Origin: CBDDEC01 sp965198045
Lineage (GTDB): Bacteria; Chloroflexota; Dehalococcoidia; UBA2979
Length of the DNA: 64,000 bases
Reading direction: 5' to 3'
Assembly: GCA_965198045.1 (NCBI GenBank)
Contig: CBDAOL010000011.1
Span: 558,001 to 622,000 of the forward strand
The position numbers were made by a program, and so were the translations under genes. Below are positions 1 to 9,559 of this stretch, piece after piece. The notes under the pieces are model-generated. The model saw nothing but the letters and a program-made list of their open reading frames with translations. It made no database searches and was not told the origin of the DNA. Position 1 is the stretch's first letter. Each line of letters opens with the position of its first letter.

Positions 1-35
1 GGCGCCGTCAGGCCGAGGTCACTACGCACGACGCG

Positions 36-44
36 TGGTATCCT
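36..44 (+). promoter_or_regulatory. Candidate extended -10 promoter of rpsA
   Basis: TGG followed by TATCCT fits an extended -10 (TGnTAnnnT). It would start transcription near position 51, leaving a leader of about 50 nt before the rpsA start at 104. No good -35 is visible. It is proposed because similar extended -10 elements precede several other genes in the window. Confidence 0.35.
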
Positions 45-103
45 CGGCGAGCCGTGGAGCGTTCTGCGCGACATGGACACTTTCTGGAGGCACGGCAGGC
101 ACT

Positions 104-1921
104 TTGACGAATCAGACCCCACCCGCGGACGCCACCGAGGCGTCTACTACACCACCACCCACAGAGGCACCGACTGAGGCCCCGACGGAGGCTCCGCCTG
201 CGGCTCCGGCCGCTGCACCCGAGGCGCCGGCTCCAGCCGCGGCCGACCACCCGGAGATCGAGGACATGGCGGCGCTGCTGGAGTCACCAGGCGTCGTCGA
301 GCCGCGCCAACTGCGCCGCGGCGAAGTTGTCGAAGGCACGGTCATGGCCGTCGAACGTGACGGCGTCCTCGTGGACATCGGCTTCAAATCGGAGGGTGTC
401 GTGCCCACCCAGGAGATGCACTCCATGGGCGCCGACCCGCTCTCCAAGATTCACCCGGGCGAGCAGGTGCTCGTCTTCGTCGTGCAGCCCGAAACCCAGG
501 AGGGCCAGGTCGCCCTCTCCATCGACCGCGCTCGCGGCGAGCAGGGCTGGCGCACGCTGCAGGAGCGCTTCGAGAGCGGCGAGATCTTCGAGGCAGAGAT
601 CACCGGCTACAACAAGGGCGGTCTCCTCGCCAACGTCGAGGGTGTGAACGCCTTCATCCCCATGTCCCAGGTCGTCGGCGCGAAGCCCGGCTCGGACGGC
701 GCCAACCCGCTCTCCGCGCAAGTCGGTCGCATGCTGCGCCTGAAGGTCATCGAGATCAACCGCCGTCGCAACCGCGTCATCCTCTCCGAGCGCGCCGCGC
801 TGCAGGAGTGGCGCGCAGAGCAGAAGGACCGCCTGCTGGCCGAGCTCACCGAGGGTGAGATTCGCACCGGTACCGTCACCTCCATCCGCAACTTCGGCGT
901 CTTCGTCGACCTAGGCGGCGCGGACGGCCTCGTCCATCTCTCTGAGCTGTCGTGGGACCGCAACGCGCAGCCGGAGGACCTGTTCAAGGTCGGCGACGAG
1001 GTGAAGGTCTACGTCATGCGCGTGGACGAAGAGAGCAAGAAGATCGCGCTTTCCATTCGCCGCGCGTCCCCCGAGCAGTGGGAAGAGCTCATCACCCAAT
1101 ACTCCGTAGGCGATGTCGTTCCCGGCGTCGTCACCAAACTCGTCGCCTTCGGCGCTTTCGCCCGGCTGCCCGGCCCCGTGGAGGGCCTCGTCCACGTCTC
1201 CGAACTCGTCGACCGTCGCATTGGTAACCCGGAAGAGATCGTCGACGAAGGCGATGTCGTACCGCTGAAGATCGTGCGCATCGAGCACGACCGGCACCGC
1301 CTCGGCCTTTCGCTCCGCGAAGCGCGCAGCGAGGCACAGATCCGCGGTTGGGAGTTCGACCACGAGGGTCGCGTTGTCGCCGTCTCTGAGGCCGCGATCG
1401 AGAAATTCCCCGAGGAGGTCGAGGCGACCGCTGCCCGCTACGGCGAGCGCAAGGAACAGGCCGCGTCCGTCCCGTCGGCTCCAGCCGCAGAGCGAACGAC
1501 CGCGGCGTCGAGCAGCAACGGTGGCGCCGCCGCTCCCGCGAAGGCCGCCGTCCGCGATGAAGGCCCGGTCCTCACCGCGATGCAGCAGGCGATGCAGGAG
1601 GCCCAGGCCGCGCAGCTCGCCGAACAAGCCGATGAAACTCCCGCGGACGAAGCGCCGGCCGAGGAGGCACCTGCAGCCGAGGAATCGGCCGAGGAGGAGC
1701 CCGCCGCTGAAGAGCCGGCCGAGGACGCCCCCGCCGCCGAGGAATCGGCCGAGGAGGAGCCTGCAGCTGAAGAGCCGGCCGAGGACGCCCCCGCCGCCGA
1801 GGAATCGGCCGAGGAGGAGCCTGCAACGGAAGAGCCTGCCGAGGAGGCCCCCGCCGCCGACGACGCTCCGGAAGAGGCGTCCGCCGAGGATGCGCCTGCG
1901 GAGGAGAAAGAGCAGAGCTAG
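104..1921 (+). CDS. rpsA: 30S ribosomal protein S1 (four S1 domains, acidic repeat tail)
   Basis: Binds mRNA on the small ribosomal subunit during initiation. Four S1/OB-fold repeats follow one another in the first ~430 residues; GVFVDLGGADGLVHLSELS in the third is a textbook S1 motif. The N-terminal ~60 residues are Pro/Ala/Thr-rich and the last ~100 are Ala/Glu/Pro-rich with a near-perfect 20-residue repeat. I chose the TTG at 104 because GGAGG lies at 86-90 and the sequence further upstream looks non-coding; an in-frame GTG at 35 is the alternative. Four domains rather than six is normal outside Proteobacteria. The low-complexity tail is unusual, and its role is unknown. Confidence 0.9.
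   Translation: MTNQTPPADATEASTTPPPTEAPTEAPTEAPPAAPAAAPEAPAPAAADHPEIEDMAALLESPGVVEPRQLRRGEVVEGTVMAVERDGVLVDIGFKSEGVVPTQEMHSMGADPLSKIHPGEQVLVFVVQPETQEGQVALSIDRARGEQGWRTLQERFESGEIFEAEITGYNKGGLLANVEGVNAFIPMSQVVGAKPGSDGANPLSAQVGRMLRLKVIEINRRRNRVILSERAALQEWRAEQKDRLLAELTEGEIRTGTVTSIRNFGVFVDLGGADGLVHLSELSWDRNAQPEDLFKVGDEVKVYVMRVDEESKKIALSIRRASPEQWEELITQYSVGDVVPGVVTKLVAFGAFARLPGPVEGLVHVSELVDRRIGNPEEIVDEGDVVPLKIVRIEHDRHRLGLSLREARSEAQIRGWEFDHEGRVVAVSEAAIEKFPEEVEATAARYGERKEQAASVPSAPAAERTTAASSSNGGAAAPAKAAVRDEGPVLTAMQQAMQEAQAAQLAEQADETPADEAPAEEAPAAEESAEEEPAAEEPAEDAPAAEESAEEEPAAEEPAEDAPAAEESAEEEPATEEPAEEAPAADDAPEEASAEDAPAEEKEQS
1681..1860 (+). repeat. Three 60-bp in-frame tandem repeats in the rpsA tail
   Basis: Three consecutive 60-bp units, each beginning GGAATCGGCCGAGGAGGAGC, differ at only a few positions. 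Each encodes 20 residues of acidic Glu/Ala/Pro sequence. Because the unit is a multiple of three, copy number can change without breaking the frame. Confidence 0.95.
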
Positions 1922-2367
1922 CTCCTCGACCTATCACGCGCGTAGAGAACAAGAACGGGACTCCAGGCGGCGTCTCGTTCGCATTCGGGCGATCTCCGGG
2001 CCCGCGCTCGCCACGTGTATGGGTCATCGAGCGTACCGCCGTGCCTGTCTCGTATCTGGATCGTTGGGTACGATCGATCACGCCGACGAGGCCGCGAGAG
2101 CGGCCTTTCGTCTCCCCTGGGCTCCCGTGCGAGGAGTCTCCAGCTTCGGGGATTCCCCGATGTTGGGGGAGCGCGCGGAGGCGCACGATCGAAAGACGCG
2201 CGACGCTAGCTGCGGAAGCGTGCGACGCGCCGGAGGCAGGAGACCGCCGCTCGAGGCGTGCGCGGCATCGCGGTTCCGAGCCCTGGAGACGCCAGGGATC
2301 AGGACCCGAAAAGGTGCTGTGTTAGCCTTGATCTAGCGCAGGTCGGAGTGCACGGACGGAGTCGCTC
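1922..2367. other. 446-bp intergenic region between rpsA and clpC
   Basis: I see no convincing gene. Arg-rich open frames cross it but lack a ribosome-binding site and continue in shadow frames of rpsA. It contains a hairpin with a short T run at 2089-2108 and a short GC palindrome around 2150-2165. The clpC promoter must lie here, but I cannot place it, and I see no CIRCE inverted repeat. Confidence 0.5.
2089..2108 (+). terminator. Possible terminator downstream of rpsA
   Basis: AGGCCGC and GCGGCCT pair around a GAGA tetraloop, followed by TTCG. The stem is strong, but the T tract is only three or four bases and the site is 170 bp beyond the rpsA stop. It may instead be a leader or processing hairpin. 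Confidence 0.35.
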
Positions 2368-4977
2368 ATGGCTGACCGGTTCGACAAATTCACCGAACGA
2401 GCACGCCGCGTGTTGACGCTCGCCCAGGAAGAGGCGCAGCGCTTTAACCACAACTACATCGGCACCGAGCACTTGCTGCTGGGCCTCGTTCGCGAGGGCG
2501 ATGGCGTGGCTGCCAAGGTGCTGTCGAACCTGGGCGTCGAGCTCAACAAGGTCCGCTCGGCGGTCGAGTTCATCATCGGCCGTGGCGACCGCACGTCGAG
2601 CGGCGAGATCGGGCTGACCCCGCGCGCTAAGAAGGTGATCGAACTGGCTGTCGACGAGGCACGTCGACTCTCCCACTCCTACATCGGCACCGAGCACCTG
2701 CTGCTCGGACTTGTCCGCGAGGGCGAAGGCATCGCCGCGGGCGTCCTCGAAAGCCTCGGCGTCAACCTCGAGCGCGTGCGCAACGAGACGCAGCGCATCC
2801 TCGATCAGTCGCAGTCGAAGGGCGGCCAGCAGGGCGCCGCCGCCGGCCAGCGCTCAGTGCGCACACCGACGCTCGACCAGCTGGGCGTCGACCTCACGGC
2901 CATGGCCCGCGCTGGACAGCTCGACCCGATCATCGGGCGCGAGACCGAAATCGAACGCGTCGTCCAGATCCTGTCACGACGCACCAAGAACAACCCCGTC
3001 TTGATCGGCGAGGCGGGCGTTGGCAAAACCGCCATCGCCGAGGGCCTCGCCCACCGCATCGTCGAGGGCGATGTCCCCGACACGCTGCTGGGCAAGCGCA
3101 TGCTGACGCTCGACATCGGCCTGCTCGTTGCCGGTACGAAGTACCGCGGTGAGTTCGAAGAGCGCCTGAAGAAGGTCATCGAGGAGATCAAGACCTCTGC
3201 TAACTGCGTGCTCTTCATCGACGAACTGCACATGCTCGTCGGCGCTGGCGCCGCCGAGGGCGCGGTCGACGCCGCAAACATCCTCAAGCCCGCACTCGCC
3301 CGAGGCGAGATCCAGGCGATCGGCGCTACGACGCTCGATGAGTACCGCAAGCACATCGAGCGCGACGCCGCGCTGGAACGCCGTTTCCAGCCCGTGCGCG
3401 TCGAGGAGCCCACGACCGAGGAGACCATCCTCATCCTCCGAGGCGTGCGCGGCGCGTACGAGGAACACCACAAGCTCAAGATCTTGGACGAGGCAGTGAA
3501 CGCCGCCGCCGAACTCTCGGCGCGTTACGTGTCGGACCGCTTCCTCCCGGACAAGGCGATCGACCTCATCGACGAGGCGGCGGCGCGCGTGCGCATCCGC
3601 CGGCACTCGACGCCGCCTGCGGTGCGCGAGGCCACGAGCGCGCTCGAGGAGCTGCGGCGTGAGAAGGACTCGGCGATCGCCAACCAGCAGTACGAGTTCG
3701 CCGCGGAGCTCCGCGAGCGCGAGGTCAAGCTGCAGTCCGAGCTCGAAGAGCTCGAGGCCGAAGTGGAGAACGAGCGAGCCGCCGAGGACACCGTCGTCGG
3801 CGAGGACGACATCCGTGACGTCATCTCGCAGTGGACCGGTGTCCCGCTGGCCCGCATCGCCGCCGAAGAGTCACAGCGTCTCCTCGAAATGGAGAAGTTC
3901 CTGCGCGAGCGCGTCATCGGTCAGGACGAGGCCATCACCGCCGTGTCTCGCGCCGTCCGCCGCGCCAGCGCTGGCCTGAAGGACCCCAAGCGCCCGATCG
4001 GCGTCTTCATGTTCCTCGGACCGACCGGCGTCGGAAAGACCTACCTGGCGGAGATGCTCGGCGAGTTCCGCTTCGGCTCGAAGGACAACATTGTCCGCAT
4101 CGACATGTCGGAGTTCATGGAGAAGCACACCGTGTCGCGGCTCGTCGGCTCGCCTCCGGGCTACGTCGGCTACGACGACGGTGGGCAGCTGACGGACCTC
4201 GTGCGCCGGAGGAGCTACTGCCTCATCCTCCTCGACGAGATCGAGAAGGCGCACCCGGATGTCTTCAATGTGCTGCTCCAGATCTTCGACGACGGACACC
4301 TGTCCGACGCGAAGGGCCGCAAGGTCGACTTCCGCAACACGATCATCATCATGACCTCGAACGTCGGCTCAGACCTGATCCGCAAGGACCAGCGCTTCGG
4401 GTTCTCCTCGCCCGGTGACGAGACGAAGACGACCGAGGACCGCTACAACCGCATGAAGGGCAGCGTCGAGGAGGAGATGAAGCGGGTCTTCCGGCCGGAG
4501 TTCCTCAACCGTATCGACCAGTCCGTTGTGTTCCACGCGCTCGAGAAGGAGCACATCCGCCAGATCGTCGACCTGGAGCTAGACGACCTGCGCAATAACC
4601 TCAGCGAGAAGTCGATGGACGTCGAAGTCACCGACGCGCTGCTCGACTACCTCGGCGAGGAGGGCTTCGACGCGATCTTCGGAGCGCGGCCCCTGCGCCG
4701 CGTCATCCAGAACGAGGTCGAAGACCGCATCTCGGATGCTCTGCTCGAGGGCAAGTTCGAGGAGGGCGACTACATCCGCGTCGACTACCGCGACGAAGAG
4801 ATCGCGTTCGAGAGCATCGAGCGCCCGGTCGAAGAGGAGAGCGACGCCGAGGCCGACGAGACCTCGGACGAGACGACCTCGGACGAGACGACCTCGGACG
4901 AGACGACCTCGGACGAGACGACCTCGGACGAGACCGACGAGACCTCAGACGAGACGGAAGCCGCACTCACCTCGTAG
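2368..4977 (+). CDS. clpC: ATP-dependent Clp protease ATP-binding subunit ClpC
   Basis: Hexameric AAA+ unfoldase that feeds substrates to ClpP. Two Clp N-terminal repeats (each with YIGTEHLLLGLVREG) fill residues 1-145. The first AAA domain has Walker A GEAGVGKT at 214-221, a UVR-type coiled middle region follows near 430-470, and the second AAA domain has Walker A GPTGVGKT at 551-558. At 869 residues it is about 50 longer than usual. The excess is a Thr/Ser/Asp/Glu-rich C-terminal tail made from 15-bp repeats. No mcsA/mcsB or ctsR partner is adjacent. Confidence 0.97.
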   Translation: MADRFDKFTERARRVLTLAQEEAQRFNHNYIGTEHLLLGLVREGDGVAAKVLSNLGVELNKVRSAVEFIIGRGDRTSSGEIGLTPRAKKVIELAVDEARRLSHSYIGTEHLLLGLVREGEGIAAGVLESLGVNLERVRNETQRILDQSQSKGGQQGAAAGQRSVRTPTLDQLGVDLTAMARAGQLDPIIGRETEIERVVQILSRRTKNNPVLIGEAGVGKTAIAEGLAHRIVEGDVPDTLLGKRMLTLDIGLLVAGTKYRGEFEERLKKVIEEIKTSANCVLFIDELHMLVGAGAAEGAVDAANILKPALARGEIQAIGATTLDEYRKHIERDAALERRFQPVRVEEPTTEETILILRGVRGAYEEHHKLKILDEAVNAAAELSARYVSDRFLPDKAIDLIDEAAARVRIRRHSTPPAVREATSALEELRREKDSAIANQQYEFAAELREREVKLQSELEELEAEVENERAAEDTVVGEDDIRDVISQWTGVPLARIAAEESQRLLEMEKFLRERVIGQDEAITAVSRAVRRASAGLKDPKRPIGVFMFLGPTGVGKTYLAEMLGEFRFGSKDNIVRIDMSEFMEKHTVSRLVGSPPGYVGYDDGGQLTDLVRRRSYCLILLDEIEKAHPDVFNVLLQIFDDGHLSDAKGRKVDFRNTIIIMTSNVGSDLIRKDQRFGFSSPGDETKTTEDRYNRMKGSVEEEMKRVFRPEFLNRIDQSVVFHALEKEHIRQIVDLELDDLRNNLSEKSMDVEVTDALLDYLGEEGFDAIFGARPLRRVIQNEVEDRISDALLEGKFEEGDYIRVDYRDEEIAFESIERPVEEESDAEADETSDETTSDETTSDETTSDETTSDETDETSDETEAALTS
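4861..4934 (+). repeat. 15-bp tandem repeats in the clpC tail
   Basis: Four perfect copies of ACCTCGGACGAGACG (4861-4920) and a partial fifth encode repeated Thr-Ser-Asp-Glu-Thr. The unit keeps frame, so the acidic tail can lengthen or shorten without truncating the protein. Confidence 0.95.
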
Positions 4978-5002
4978 TGACCGGCTGAATCGAACCACAC
5001 AG

Positions 5003-5027
5003 CGGGACCTCCGGGTCCCGTTGTTGT
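5003..5027 (+). terminator. Rho-independent terminator of clpC
   Basis: CGGGACC (5003-5009) pairs with GGTCCCG (5014-5020) around a 4-nt loop and is followed by TTGTTGT. It lies 25 bp after the clpC stop codon. Confidence 0.75.
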
Positions 5028-5076
5028 ATCCGAGGTCGCATACGGCGCGGCCTGCGAATGATGAGACGATGAGCGC

Positions 5077-6003
5077 GTGAGTAACCCGACCGACCGACCC
5101 AACCACTACTCCTCGTGGCAGCTCGACCGCATCCACCACCGTCGCGACGACGAAGCGTGGCTCGCGGCCCAGGCCGACGACGCCTCGACGCGTGTCGTGC
5201 TGCACCACGGTGTCGAACACGCGGTCGTCGAGGCGGACGGCAACGGTCTAGAACTCGCGCGCGTGTCCGCGAGCGCCGAGGTGCGCCGCGCGAGGCCGCC
5301 CCAGGAGTGGACGCTCCTCGGTGAGCTCGACGGCGTGGTTCACTTCGCAGCCGAGGTAGGCGAGCCAGAGCTCGCGGCGCTGGCGCCCGACGCGCGTCTC
5401 GAGGACCTGCGGGCAGCGGGTGGGCTCGTCCCCGATGCCGATGCTGGGCTGATGGCGATGATGCGAGGACTGGCGATCTGGCGCGACGGACATCGGTACT
5501 GCGGGCGCTGCGGATCGCCGACCCGCGCCATCTCGGCCGGGCACGCGCTGACCTGCACCAGCGAGGCCTGTGGCCGCACGCAGTACCCGCGAATCGAGCC
5601 GGCCATCATCGTGCTGGTCCACGACGGCGGCGACAGCTGCATCCTCGCGCGGGCGCACCGGCACCCCTCCGGCATGCACTCAGTCCTCGCCGGCTTCGTC
5701 GAGCCCGGCGAGAGCCTCGAGGATGCCGTAGCGCGCGAGGTGTTCGAGGAGGTGGGCGTCCGTCTGACCGATATCCGCTACCACTCGTCGCAGCCCTGGC
5801 CATTCCCGGCCTCGCTGATGCTCGGCTATACCGCGCGGGCGACCACGTTCGACATCGTCGTCGAGGACGCCGAGCTGCGGACCGCAGGTTGGTTCGACCG
5901 GCAGTCGCTCATCGACTCGCCAGAGAACGCGGCATTCCGAGGCCCTCGAGGCCAGTCGATCGCGCGTCGTCTCATCGACGAATGGATCGCTCAGGGCTTG
6001 TAG
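5077..6003 (+). CDS. nudC: NAD(+) diphosphatase / NADH pyrophosphatase NudC
   Basis: Nudix hydrolase that cleaves NAD(H) to NMN(H) and AMP; family members also de-cap NAD-capped RNA. A four-cysteine zinc ribbon begins at C142/C145. The Nudix box starts at about residue 206 (GFVEPGES, then REVFEEVGV). SQPWPFPAS downstream is the NudC-specific substrate signature. Start is GTG; its 308 residues fit the family. GACGAT lies 6 nt before the start, so the mRNA could be leaderless. It converges on rodA with a gap of 24 bp. Confidence 0.93.
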   Translation: MSNPTDRPNHYSSWQLDRIHHRRDDEAWLAAQADDASTRVVLHHGVEHAVVEADGNGLELARVSASAEVRRARPPQEWTLLGELDGVVHFAAEVGEPELAALAPDARLEDLRAAGGLVPDADAGLMAMMRGLAIWRDGHRYCGRCGSPTRAISAGHALTCTSEACGRTQYPRIEPAIIVLVHDGGDSCILARAHRHPSGMHSVLAGFVEPGESLEDAVAREVFEEVGVRLTDIRYHSSQPWPFPASLMLGYTARATTFDIVVEDAELRTAGWFDRQSLIDSPENAAFRGPRGQSIARRLIDEWIAQGL

Positions 6004-6027
6004 CGTTCCGGCATCAGCGGCTGTGCG

Positions 6028-7146
6028 TCAGTGCCAGCGCTGTCCGGTCCACCGCTCCTCGGACGTCGCCGGACGGTGTGCGGCCACGCTCTCGATGATG
6101 CCGACGGCGAAGAACATCGCCAGCATCGCCGAACCCCCCTGCGACACGAACGGCAGAGGCAGGCCGGTGGTCGGGAAGACGAGCAGGTTCACTGCGACGT
6201 GGATCGCCGCCTGCACGACGATCAGCGTCGTCAGGCCCGCCGCGAGCATCCGCCCGAAGTCGTCCGGCACGATCGCCGCCGCGCGGAACCCGCGCCACGC
6301 GATCAGCGCGAACAGCGCCAGTAGCGCGGCCCCTCCGAGCAGCCCCGTCACCTCGCCAATCTGCGCGAAGACCAGGTCGGACGTCCGTACCGAGATGCCC
6401 TCGAGGGCGGATGTCTCGCTGTCGAACCCGCGACCGGTGAAGCCGCCGGAGCCGAGCGCCAGCTCGACCCGCTGGCTGGTGAACCCTGTGCCGAGGGGAT
6501 CGCGGTCCGGCTCGAAGAAAACCGCGAGCCGTTCGCGCTGGTAATCCGACACGGCCACGGCGAAGAAGATCGGCAGCACGGCCAGCGTAATCACGGCGAA
6601 CGTGCCCAGGACCCGCCATGGCACTCCCCAGGCAAGGATCAGCGCCACCCAGGTGATCGAGAGCACCAGCGTCGTACCGAGGTCCGGCTCGATGGCGACG
6701 AGGCCGATCGTGACGGCGAAAACGAGGCCGGTCGCGAGCACGGCCTGCACTCGCGGCGGCCGCTCGGCGGCGATGGCCGCTGCTGCGACGATCGTCGCGA
6801 GCTTCGCGAACTCGGACGGCTGGAACGTGATGCCACCCAACGCGAGCCAACGGCGCGCGCCGAACTCACTCTCGCCGATCGCGAGCACAATCAAGAGCAG
6901 CGCTATCCCTAGGAGATAGAGCGGCACAGCGGCATTGCGCAGCAGGTGATAGTCGATCCTCGAAAGGGCCAGCATGGCGAGCCCGCCAAGGACGACGAAG
7001 ACCACCTGCCGCATCACCACGCCGTCCGGCGCCTCGCCGAACCCGGGGCCCACCCACTGCATCGTCAGCAGGCCCACCGGCGCCAGCGCCCCCACCGCCA
7101 GGATCAGCCACAGGTCGGCGACACTGATCAAGCGGAAGTTGATCAC
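6028..7146 (-). CDS. rodA: Rod-shape peptidoglycan glycosyltransferase RodA (SEDS family)
   Basis: Multi-pass SEDS protein that polymerises lipid II during cell elongation together with PBP2. The chain is hydrophobic with about ten membrane segments, and it contains the SEDS patches QPSEFAK and FVSQGGSAM. Its GTG start overlaps the mrdA stop in a GTGA junction, implying translational coupling. It is the last gene of the mreB-mreC-mreD-mrdA-rodA operon. Confidence 0.93.
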   Translation of the reverse strand: MINFRLISVADLWLILAVGALAPVGLLTMQWVGPGFGEAPDGVVMRQVVFVVLGGLAMLALSRIDYHLLRNAAVPLYLLGIALLLIVLAIGESEFGARRWLALGGITFQPSEFAKLATIVAAAAIAAERPPRVQAVLATGLVFAVTIGLVAIEPDLGTTLVLSITWVALILAWGVPWRVLGTFAVITLAVLPIFFAVAVSDYQRERLAVFFEPDRDPLGTGFTSQRVELALGSGGFTGRGFDSETSALEGISVRTSDLVFAQIGEVTGLLGGAALLALFALIAWRGFRAAAIVPDDFGRMLAAGLTTLIVVQAAIHVAVNLLVFPTTGLPLPFVSQGGSAMLAMFFAVGIIESVAAHRPATSEERWTGQRWH

Positions 7147-9062
7147 TCGCCGCCCCCAACCCCGGCCACGAGCTCCTCGTCGAGGCCGAAGTAAGCCTCG
7201 AAGATCGCGCGGGCCGTGGGCGCGGCGTGCTGCGAGCCGCCGCCCTGTTGCAGATAGACCACGACCGCGATCTCCGGGTCCTCGTACGGGCCATAACCGA
7301 TGTACCAGCCGTGCGTGTCGAATTCACCGTCGGGGTACGGCAGGCCCCACTCGGCGGTGCCCGTCTTGCCGGCGATCCGCAGGTCCTCGGGCTGCCCCGC
7401 TCGCGCCGTCCCGGTGGGGCTCACGGCCTGCCGCATGGCGCGCTGCACCACGGCCAGCGAGGAGGCGCTGACCGGGAGCTGGCCGGTCACGAACCGCCCG
7501 GTGGACTCGGTGAGGGTGCCGTCGTCGATGGACGACACCAACCGAGGCGCGAGCAGCTCACCACCGTTGGCGATGGCGGCGGTGAGCACCGCCATCTGCA
7601 GCGGCGTCGTCGTGAGGAAGCCCTGCCCGATGCCGAAGGCGTACGTGTCGCCGAGCACCCACGCTTCATCGAGGGCGACGGACTTCCACGCCGAGTCCGG
7701 CACGAGACCGCTCGCCTCACCGGGCAGGTCGATCTCGGTCGGTCTCCCCAGCCCACCTGACCGCGCATATGCCGCGAGGCGTTCGATGCCCAGCCCCTCG
7801 AACGTCTCGTCGCTGCCGGGCGCTGTGTAGCCACCGGAGAGGTAGTAGAAGTAGACGTCGGAAGATCGAGAGATCCCGCCGTACAGGTCGAGCGATCCGT
7901 GCACCGTCCAGTCGCGGAACACGTAGAAGACATCGGGTTTGAACTCGTCCTGAACGCTGATCGACCCCAGGCTCGTGATGCGAGTGTCCGGCGTCGCCAC
8001 CCTCTCCTCGAGGGCGGCGAGCGCCACCAGCGGCTTGAACGTCGAGCCCGGCGACCGCGCCTCGTTCACCGCGCGGTCGATCAGTGGGCGGCCCGGGTCC
8101 TGCAGCAGCGCCGCCAGCTCCTCGTCGTCGACGACCCCGGCGAACAGGTTCGCATCGTACGAGGGCAGCGAAACGAGCGCCTTCACCTCGCCGGTGCGTA
8201 CGTCGATCACCACCGCGGCGCCGACGGGTTGCGGCTCTTCGCGCTCCTCGCGGAACTCGGGACGGACATTGGCCAGGCCCGCCTCGACGCCGTTGGCCAG
8301 CGCCGCAGCGACCTTCCGCTGCAGTTCGAGGCTGAGCGCCAGGTGCAGGTTGGCGCCGGGCTGCGCGGCGATTGCGCTGACCGAGTTGGTTTCGTGACCA
8401 GCGGGGTCGACGAGGATCAAGCGCTTGGCGGGCTGGCCGCGCAACAAGTCCTCGTACATCAACTCGAGGCCCGTCAGCCCGGCCGTGCCGTTGTAGGGGT
8501 AGCCCGCCTCGAGGTACGCGTCCACCTCGTCGGGCGGGATCGACGAGACATAACCCAGGATGTGCGCGAACGCGTCGCCGCCTGCGTAGGTGCGGACGGG
8601 TGTCGCGAGAATGTCGATGCCCGGCATGCCAGCCGTCGCAGCGCGGACGGCGATCGCTTCCGCGCGGTCGAACCCGGCACGGACGATCACGGGCGCCTCC
8701 GGGTCGACCGAGGCGCGCCCGCGCTCCACGGCGGATTCGAGCGCAGCAAAGCTCGACCCACTGTGGCGTTCGAGGAGCAGTAGGTACTCGCGCAGCTCGT
8801 CCACATCGTCAGGCAGCTCGGCCGGCACGATGGTCATGGCGAACTGCGGGATGTTGTCGGCGATCACCACCCCGTCGCTGTCGTAGATCAGGCCACGCGG
8901 CGCCTCGGCGGCGAGGACGCGCGGCGCACGCGCATCAGACGGACGGTCGGGGCGCGCCGGGTCCGCCAGCATTTGCCAGGTCATTGGCACGAGCATCAGC
9001 AGCAGCGTCGCCACCGCGCCCAGCTGAAGCAGGTAGAGCCGGCCGCGGTTCCTCCGCGTCAC
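7143..9062 (-). CDS. mrdA: Penicillin-binding protein 2 (elongation transpeptidase)
   Basis: Crosslinks peptidoglycan in the elongasome. One N-terminal membrane anchor (about residues 12-30) is followed by the dimerisation domain. The transpeptidase domain has STFK with Ser340, SSD at the second motif (typical of PBP2) and KTGT. I chose the GTG at 9062 because it overlaps the mreD stop as GTGA. The frame stays open about 125 codons further upstream, but that stretch is Arg-rich and antisense-like to mreD coding. The result is 639 residues. Confidence 0.94.
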   Translation of the reverse strand: MTRRNRGRLYLLQLGAVATLLLMLVPMTWQMLADPARPDRPSDARAPRVLAAEAPRGLIYDSDGVVIADNIPQFAMTIVPAELPDDVDELREYLLLLERHSGSSFAALESAVERGRASVDPEAPVIVRAGFDRAEAIAVRAATAGMPGIDILATPVRTYAGGDAFAHILGYVSSIPPDEVDAYLEAGYPYNGTAGLTGLELMYEDLLRGQPAKRLILVDPAGHETNSVSAIAAQPGANLHLALSLELQRKVAAALANGVEAGLANVRPEFREEREEPQPVGAAVVIDVRTGEVKALVSLPSYDANLFAGVVDDEELAALLQDPGRPLIDRAVNEARSPGSTFKPLVALAALEERVATPDTRITSLGSISVQDEFKPDVFYVFRDWTVHGSLDLYGGISRSSDVYFYYLSGGYTAPGSDETFEGLGIERLAAYARSGGLGRPTEIDLPGEASGLVPDSAWKSVALDEAWVLGDTYAFGIGQGFLTTTPLQMAVLTAAIANGGELLAPRLVSSIDDGTLTESTGRFVTGQLPVSASSLAVVQRAMRQAVSPTGTARAGQPEDLRIAGKTGTAEWGLPYPDGEFDTHGWYIGYGPYEDPEIAVVVYLQQGGGSQHAAPTARAIFEAYFGLDEELVAGVGGGE

Positions 9063-9559
9063 GCGAACAACCCCACGTCGCGCGGGCGGGTGCGAGCGAG
9101 GACGGCCGCGATCGGCACGGCGACCAGCGCTGTCGTCAGCGCAGCGCCGATCAGCGCGTCGCCGGCCTGTGGTACCTCGGTGATGACACCGCCGGCCAGG
9201 GCCAGCAGGGCGGTGTACGCCACGACGCCAAGCCCGGCGACCGCTCCGGCAACGAGGGCACGCGGAGGCGCACCCTCCGGCCGCGCGAGCAGCGGTTCGA
9301 GGGGTACAGCGGCAGCTACGGCGGGGACGAGCGCGAGCACGAACCATCCGACCCGCTCGGATGAGAGCACGCCGAGGAACACGGCGATCAGCAGCAAGGC
9401 CGGCGCCACCTCGCGAGGCTCGCGCGCGACGGCCCACGCGGCGATGAGCGCCACCGGCAGCGAGGGCACCGCAATCGGGTCGAGGAACACCAGCGGCACC
9501 GCGCTCGCCTGTGCGAGCGCGAACACAAGCGCAACCGCGGCGGCCAGCAGATAGCTCAC
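9059..9559 (-). CDS. mreD: Rod shape-determining protein MreD
   Basis: Small integral membrane protein of the elongasome. Its 166 residues are almost entirely hydrophobic, with about five membrane helices and a short Arg-rich C-terminus. Sequence alone would be weak evidence; the call rests on its place between mreC and mrdA, with 4-nt GTGA overlaps on both sides. Confidence 0.85.
   Translation of the reverse strand: MSYLLAAAVALVFALAQASAVPLVFLDPIAVPSLPVALIAAWAVAREPREVAPALLLIAVFLGVLSSERVGWFVLALVPAVAAAVPLEPLLARPEGAPPRALVAGAVAGLGVVAYTALLALAGGVITEVPQAGDALIGAALTTALVAVPIAAVLARTRPRDVGLFA

Noticed and set aside
1374..2336. Arg/Pro/Ser-rich open frame overlapping the rpsA tail
   Set aside because: Out-of-frame reading of the rpsA repeats, with no start signal.
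1922..2367. tRNA or structured RNA in the rpsA-clpC gap
   Set aside because: No cloverleaf or T-loop consensus found; only short hairpins.
9063..9437. N-terminal extension of PBP2 (open frame continues upstream)
   Set aside because: Arg-rich and overlaps mreD; the GTG at 9062 overlaps the mreD stop like the other junctions in the operon.
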